Of a stretch of 64,000 nucleotides of DNA, positions 63,401-64,000 are shown piece by piece. The notes under the pieces were generated by a model. The model did not search any database and had not been told where the DNA came from. It worked only from the letters and a program-made list of their open reading frames with translations. This DNA is from Oncomelania hupensis (Eukaryota; Mollusca; Gastropoda; Littorinimorpha; Pomatiopsidae): NCBI GenBank assembly GCA_036898135.1, contig CM072511.1, forward strand, positions 75,812,840 to 75,876,839, read 5' to 3'. Position 1 is the first letter of the stretch; each line of letters starts with the position of its first letter. A program made the position numbers and the translations under genes.

Positions 63401-63750
63401 TCCGAAACTCTGAGGGGAAAAATCTGTGCACTGCAATACTAACGTATGGAAGTTTTGTTTTTATAACGGTGTCGCTTCGATAGAAAGGGATAATAAACTG
63501 CAGCAAAAAAGCTACGTTTTGGAATGATTTACCAGATTCTTTTAAAAAAAAAGAACTAACATAAGTTTTTTAAAAAATTATTTGGATGAATTACCAAAGT
63601 TTAAAGATTTTCTGTAGCTATGATGAATGGTTTGTAGGGAAAATGTTCATACATAACAGCCAGAAAGTAATTAAACCAGTGAAAGAAAGGACATTCGCAA
63701 AGGTTGCACAGCCTATTTCGTCCTACTACTACTAAAAACAAAGTAGTATA
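60446..63750. other. No gene recognised; possible intron or downstream DNA
   Basis: AT-rich. The ORFs 61145-61369, 62122-62307, 62504-62713 and 63217-63483 show no known domain. It contains the dispersed GTAACRACCGTCAC motif (60784-62089). Parts may be introns of the minus-strand receptor gene at the right edge. Confidence 0.5.
60784..62089. repeat. Seven copies of a GTAACRACCGTCAC-like motif
   Basis: Positions about 60784-60799 (minus), 60989-61003, 61165-61177, 61344-61356, 61736-61751, 61902-61917 (minus) and 62074-62089. The first three have ATGTCAAAA within 25 bp. The intervening DNA is not otherwise repeated. Confidence 0.6.
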
Positions 63751-63756
63751 TTAAAT

Positions 63757-63800
63757 TGAACACACACACACACACGAACGCACGCACACAGCTAGCTTAC
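63757..63800. repeat. (CA)n run and splice donor of the minus-strand exon
   Basis: ACACACACACAC with interruptions at 63760-63790, then GCTTAC at 63795-63800, which on the minus strand is the consensus donor GTAAGC. Confidence 0.7.
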
Positions 63801-64000
63801 CGGATTTGAATAAAACAATCGCCTTTAAACAGGCGAACTCAGCAGGATCGACATGAATAGCCTTAAACTTGTTCATTATTTCCTGAAGAACTCTCATATC
63901 CGAAAAGGGGGAGTTTTTGTTCACAGGTGACGAGTTCGCAGTAGACGAAGTGACTTGATCTGGAAGGCAGAAGAGAGGGCAAGCCTCCATTGGCATGGAC
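63801..64000 (-). CDS. Nuclear receptor ligand-binding-domain exon, NR2E-like, partial
   Basis: The minus strand, entering from the right edge, encodes MRVLQEIMNKFKAIHVDP and AEFACLKAIVLFKS, then a consensus splice donor GTAAGC after ...CCG at 63801. The pattern (aromatic)KALxxDPxEFACLKAIVLFK is a highly conserved helix pair in the middle of the ligand-binding domain of NR2 receptors; the EFACLK form fits NR2E (TLX/PNR/fax-1 type) better than NR2F (EYSCLK) or RXR (ELGCLR). These are ligand-regulated or orphan transcription factors in the nucleus. The part before it (CLPDQVTSSTANSSPVNKN) is a variable loop. The rest of the gene lies outside the window or in unseen exons at lower coordinates. 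Confidence 0.8.

Noticed and set aside
63217..63483. ORF of 88 residues on the plus strand
   Set aside because: Contains a poly-Phe from a T run and no conserved motif.

Overview
The window is animal genomic DNA that is almost wholly built from transposable elements. There is no bacterial gene organisation: no operons, no ribosome binding sites, short exons with GT/AG splice signals, long (ATT)n, (AGT)n, (CT)n and (AT)n microsatellites, and many tRNA-like or 5S-like SINEs. The LINE with a C-terminal RNase H, the RTE-like LINE and the repeat style fit a marine lophotrochozoan, most likely a mollusc. That assignment is inference, not proof.

Layout. 1-7000 is a nest: the 3' part of a Ty3/Gypsy element (Gypsy-A) sits in a RNase H-bearing LINE (LINE-A), which itself ends inside a non-autonomous inverted-repeat DNA transposon. 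7000-15465 holds microsatellites, a foldback MITE, SINEs, a dispersed repeat (Rep-B), an RTE-like LINE fragment (LINE-B) and the longest LINE-A copy. 15466-21002 is a complete, young, conventionally ordered Gypsy element (Gypsy-B) with 206-bp LTRs and a GCAAT target duplication. 21034-24715 is a three-level nest: LINE-B, split by a solo-LTR-like insertion (ATATA duplication), itself split by the second copy of the inverted-repeat transposon (10-bp duplication). 25-31 kb has a possible small host gene whose intron is full of LINE-A, a 5S rRNA-like SINE and a 68-bp retroposed RNA. 31-46 kb is decayed: SINEs, an OTU-domain remnant with a pentapeptide repeat, several LINE-B copies and a broken minus-strand Gypsy (Gypsy-D). 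46-50.8 kb is mostly unassigned, with a striking ~100-bp palindrome. 50860-57446 is a complete young Gypsy element (Gypsy-C) with 641-bp LTRs and a CATCC duplication.

The most notable system is the Gypsy-C/Gypsy-A family. Its pol order is Gag-protease-integrase-reverse transcriptase-RNase H, so the integrase lies before the RT, as in the Gmr1-like group of Ty3/Gypsy elements. Its Gag contains a SCAN-domain-like segment. Gypsy-C has nearly identical LTRs but carries a frameshift, a stop codon in RT and loss of one integrase catalytic Asp; Gypsy-A has lost most of RT and RNase H. The leader of Gypsy-C has four heat-shock-element-like sites just before gag.

Host-like genes are confined mainly to the right end: a THAP-like ORF (58252-58737), a small two-exon membrane-protein gene (60088-60445) with a hAT-type element inserted just upstream (59213-59997, exact 8-bp duplication), and on the minus strand an exon of an NR2E-like nuclear receptor ligand-binding domain running off the right edge. 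All assignments are from reading motifs; no search was run.
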